Source of the DNA: an uncultured Paracoccaceae bacterium
GTDB lineage: Bacteria > Pseudomonadota > Alphaproteobacteria > Rhodobacterales > Rhodobacteraceae
Assembly (NCBI GenBank): GCA_947498985.1
Contig: CANMMF010000006.1
Location: 282,586-346,585 of the forward strand
Length of the DNA stretch: 64,000 nt
Direction of reading: 5' to 3'
The position numbers and the translations under genes are program-made. Below the pieces are notes generated by a model. That model was not told the origin of the DNA. It worked only from the letters and a program-made list of their open reading frames with translations, and did no database searches. Positions 61,663-64,000 of this stretch are shown here, piece after piece; the stretch's first letter is position 1, and every line of letters starts with the position of its first letter.

Positions 61663-63627
61663 TCATTCCGCCGCCATCGGCTTGGCGTCGACCGGCACGG
61701 TCTTGGCGTCGCGGATCTTCAGCGTCGCCTTGATCTTGCCTTTGCGGCCGTCCTCGTAGGTCACTTCGGTCTCGGTATAGATCTCGTCCGAACCGTCGTA
61801 CAAAGCCGTCACCAGATCGTCGAACTTCTCGCCGATGACCTTGCGCTTGACCTTGCGGGTGCGGGTCATCTCGCCGTCATCGGCATCGAGCTCCTTGTGC
61901 AGGATCAAGAACCGGTGGATCTGGCAGCCCGACAGCATCTCGTCCTGCGCGACGCTGACATTCACCTCCTCGATATGCCCCTGGATCATGTCGAGCACCT
62001 TCGGGTGCCCCGCCAGTTCCTGATAGGAGGCATAGGCGATGTTGTTGCGCTCCGCCCAGTTGCCCACCGCGGTGAGGTCGATATTGATGAACGCAGTGCA
62101 GGTCTCCCGGCCCGCGCCCATGACCACGGCCTCGAGGATGTTGGGGTAGAATTTCAGTTTGTTTTCAACGTATTTCGGCGCGAACATCGCGCCCGACGCC
62201 ATCTTTCCCACATCCTTCGCGCGGTCGATGATCCGCAGATGACCGGAGCTTTCCTCGATGAACCCGGCATCGCCCGTGGCCACCCAGCCTTCGGCATCCT
62301 TGGTGTCCGCCGTGCTTTCGGCGTTCTTGTAATATTCCACAAACACGCCCGGGCTGCGGTAATAGACCTCGCCATTCTCGCCGATACGCAGCTCCACCCC
62401 CGGTGCCGGCACGCCAACCGTGTCCGAGCGCACCTCGCCATCGGGCTGCACGGTGATGAAGACCGACGCCTCCGTCTGGCCGTAAAGCTGCTTGAGGTTG
62501 ATCCCCAGCGAGCGGTAGAAATCGAAGATCTCCGGCCCGATCGCCTCTCCGGCGGTGTAGCCCACGCGGACCTTGGAGAAGCCCATGGCGTTTTTCAGCG
62601 GGCCGTAGACCAGAAACTCGCCCAGGCGATATTTCAGCCGATCCATCCCGCCCACGGTCTCGCCATCGAGGATCTTCGGCCCGACCCGGCGCGCATGCGC
62701 CATGAAGTGATGGAACATCCGTTGCTTGAGCGGGCTGGCATCCTCCATCCGGATCATGATCTGGGTCAGCAGGTTCTCGAACACCCGCGGCGGCGCAAAG
62801 TAATAGGTCGGCGCGATCTCGCGCAGATCGGTGGTCATGGTCTCCGGGCTTTCGGGGCAGTTCACGCAGAACCCCGTCCAGTAGCTCTGCCCGATGGAAA
62901 AGATGAAATCGCCCACCCAGGCCATCGGCAGATAGGCCAGCACCTCGTCATCGCGCTTGAGATGATCGAACTCCGAGGCGGACTTCGCGCTTTCGACGAT
63001 GTTGCGGTTCGACAGCACCACGCCCTTGGGTTTGCCCGTCGTGCCGGAAGTATAGAGCATCACGCAGGTGCTGTCGTAATCCAGCAGCGCGGTCCGGCGC
63101 TCCAGCTCCTTGATGTATTCGTCGCGGGCCGCCCGGCCCTGCTGCTGCACATGGCTGAACTCATGCAGACGGCTGTGGTCGTATTTGCGCAAGCCCCGCG
63201 CGTCCACATAGATCATGTGTTCGAACTGGTGCAGATCGTCCTGGATCTCGATGACCTTGTCGACCTGTTCCTGATCGGCGCAGATCACGAAGCGCGCGCC
63301 GCAATGGTCCATCACGTAGCGCATCTCTTCGGCCACCGCATCCTGGTAGAGCGGCACCGGCACCGCCCCCACCATCTGCGCGGCCACCATCGACCAGTAA
63401 AGCGACGGGCGGTTGCGCCCGATGACGGCGATATGGTCGCCGGGGGCCACGCCGAGATTGAGCAGCCCCAGCGCCAGCGCCTCGATTTCGGCGCGGGTTT
63501 CGGCCCAGGTCCAGCTTTGCCAGATGCCGAATTCCTTCTCGCGGTAAGCCGGGCTCGCGCCGAACTCCGTTGCGTTGCGGTTGAGCAATGCAGGAACCGA
63601 GCGCAGCCCTTCCGCGCCCTGAGACAT
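61663..63627 (-). CDS. long-chain acyl-CoA synthetase-like AMP-dependent ligase
   Basis: A 654-residue ANL ligase. The AMP motif is MLYTSGTTGKPKG, the second LKQLYGQTEASVFI, and the third GWVATGDAGFIEESSGHLRIIDRAKD. It activates a carboxylic acid as CoA thioester and is typical of long-chain acyl-CoA synthetases in branched-chain-type transporter clusters. The open frame extends back to 63963 through the hairpin repeat; MSQGAEG at 63627 is the first plausible start. No signal peptide. It heads the run with livG, livH, livM, the binding protein and livF. Confidence 0.9.
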   Translation of the reverse strand: MSQGAEGLRSVPALLNRNATEFGASPAYREKEFGIWQSWTWAETRAEIEALALGLLNLGVAPGDHIAVIGRNRPSLYWSMVAAQMVGAVPVPLYQDAVAEEMRYVMDHCGARFVICADQEQVDKVIEIQDDLHQFEHMIYVDARGLRKYDHSRLHEFSHVQQQGRAARDEYIKELERRTALLDYDSTCVMLYTSGTTGKPKGVVLSNRNIVESAKSASEFDHLKRDDEVLAYLPMAWVGDFIFSIGQSYWTGFCVNCPESPETMTTDLREIAPTYYFAPPRVFENLLTQIMIRMEDASPLKQRMFHHFMAHARRVGPKILDGETVGGMDRLKYRLGEFLVYGPLKNAMGFSKVRVGYTAGEAIGPEIFDFYRSLGINLKQLYGQTEASVFITVQPDGEVRSDTVGVPAPGVELRIGENGEVYYRSPGVFVEYYKNAESTADTKDAEGWVATGDAGFIEESSGHLRIIDRAKDVGKMASGAMFAPKYVENKLKFYPNILEAVVMGAGRETCTAFINIDLTAVGNWAERNNIAYASYQELAGHPKVLDMIQGHIEEVNVSVAQDEMLSGCQIHRFLILHKELDADDGEMTRTRKVKRKVIGEKFDDLVTALYDGSDEIYTETEVTYEDGRKGKIKATLKIRDAKTVPVDAKPMAAE

Positions 63628-63799
63628 ATGCGCCAAATCTTTCCTCCCCGTGTGCCGGACAGCGGCCTGCGCCACCGTTTCGGCAAGGCCCGTTTCGGCC
63701 CGATGATCGCGTTGTCGCGACTCTTGCCCCATTTGGGCAGGGCTGATGCTGGGGGTCAACTTTTTCCTGATCTTTTCCCAATTCTTACGAATTATTGCA

Positions 63800-63963
63800 G
63801 CCCGCATTTGCCCCGGCAAATGCGGGCGGTGGGCAAGGTCATGTCTGCAAAGCAGACGTGACAGCCCACTCAGATGTTTCTCCGGGCGCAACAAATCGCA
63901 TTTGCCCCGGCAAATGCGGGCAATGGGCAAGGTCATGTCTGCAAAGCAGACGTGACAGCCCAC
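63800..63963. repeat. second tandem stem-loop array, runs off the window
   Basis: Two copies of the 41-bp hairpin (63829-63869 and 63923-63963) match copy 4 of the 23.7 kb array, with the GTCTGC/GCAGAC inner stem and AAA loop. The period is 94 bp again. The 53-bp spacer differs from the first array; it begins TCAGATGTTTCTCCGGG and includes a 13-bp perfect stem, GCCCGCATTTGCC with GGCAAATGCGGGC (63800-63827). Sequence after 63964 begins a third unit. Nothing else is seen in the gap 63628-63799 except the ligase's upstream region. Confidence 0.9.
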
Positions 63964-64000
63964 TCAGATGTTTCTCCGGGCGCAACAAATCGCATTTGCC

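Noticed and set aside
61345..63861. Very long opposite-strand open frames (for example 838 codons here; also 54769-57141 and 7705-9768)
   Set aside because: They lie antisense to genes with clear domains. Translations are rich in His, Arg and Ala with no domain, a common artefact of high-GC codon use.

Overview
The window is high-GC chromosomal DNA from an alphaproteobacterium, most likely a marine member of the Rhodobacterales (Roseobacter group). This is inferred from protein families and local gene orders common in that order: lspA with a DUF3035 lipoprotein and a pair of M16 peptidases; rsmB, a heparinase II/III-like protein and purH; dapB divergent from rbfA; the pmbA/cysQ/DUF4170/GT30/lpxK run; an alphaproteobacterial gamma-glutamylcysteine synthetase; and a split MnmC. 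No phage, insertion sequence, plasmid or defence island is visible. Almost all the DNA is ordinary core or near-core genome, read on both strands with short intergenic gaps.

Layout. 1-0.73 kb: end of an anti-sigma antagonist (STAS) gene and its ATPase partner. 0.73-1.66 kb: gene-free, repeat-bearing spacer. 1.66-9.9 kb: gamma-glutamyltransferase, a DUF805 membrane protein, a glutathione and rRNA-methylation operon (rsmE, membrane protein, gshA), divergent ubiA, and an OmpA-family protein with a coiled-coil partner. 10-17.2 kb: histidine phosphatase, a two-gene saccharopine dehydrogenase operon, an aldehyde dehydrogenase, a 1-Cys peroxiredoxin, a CoA-transferase and a DsbA-like protein. 17.3-23.7 kb: DciA-like protein, mutY, an AlkB-type hydroxylase, Mn-dependent pyrophosphatase, a membrane protein, a HAD protein and a MaoC-type hydratase. 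23.7-24.03 kb: tandem hairpin array. 24.1-29.8 kb: split MnmC pair, a DMT transporter, a lytic transglycosylase and dapA. 29.9-40 kb: M16 pair, DUF3035 lipoprotein, lspA, a beta-lactamase-fold serine hydrolase, purH, a heparinase-like protein and rsmB. 40-49.4 kb: sdhE-independent assembly factor (SDHAF4 type), dapB/rbfA, a phosphodiester glycosidase, pmbA, cysQ, a lipid A/Kdo operon, an N-formylglutamate amidohydrolase, tRNA-Val and rpmJ. 49.7-53.7 kb: a cysteine-less caspase-like/peptidoglycan-binding protein, a PaaK-like ligase and a protein made of two 120-residue repeats. 53.8-63.6 kb: an App1-type phosphatase and a complete branched-chain-type ABC importer (livF, binding protein, livM, livH, livG) with a long-chain acyl-CoA ligase. 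63.8-64 kb: a second copy of the tandem hairpin array, running off the window.

How the parts fit. Lysine metabolism appears twice (dapA and dapB for synthesis, the saccharopine pair for turnover). Envelope work is prominent (lspA, lytic transglycosylase, lpxK and GT30, OmpA protein, serine hydrolase). The importer and ligases at the right end look like a route for uptake and CoA-activation of a carboxylic acid. The least explained signals are the repeats. A 41-bp stem-loop repeats with a 94-bp period in two places 40 kb apart and shows paired substitutions in its stem. An identical 26-bp palindromic motif lies in two distant gaps. Two copies of a double-hairpin element keep a CAAG loop while the stem sequence differs. 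Among the proteins, the best leads are the duplicated-domain protein, the cysteine-free caspase-like protein, and a GT30-family protein that lacks the usual Kdo-transferase motifs.
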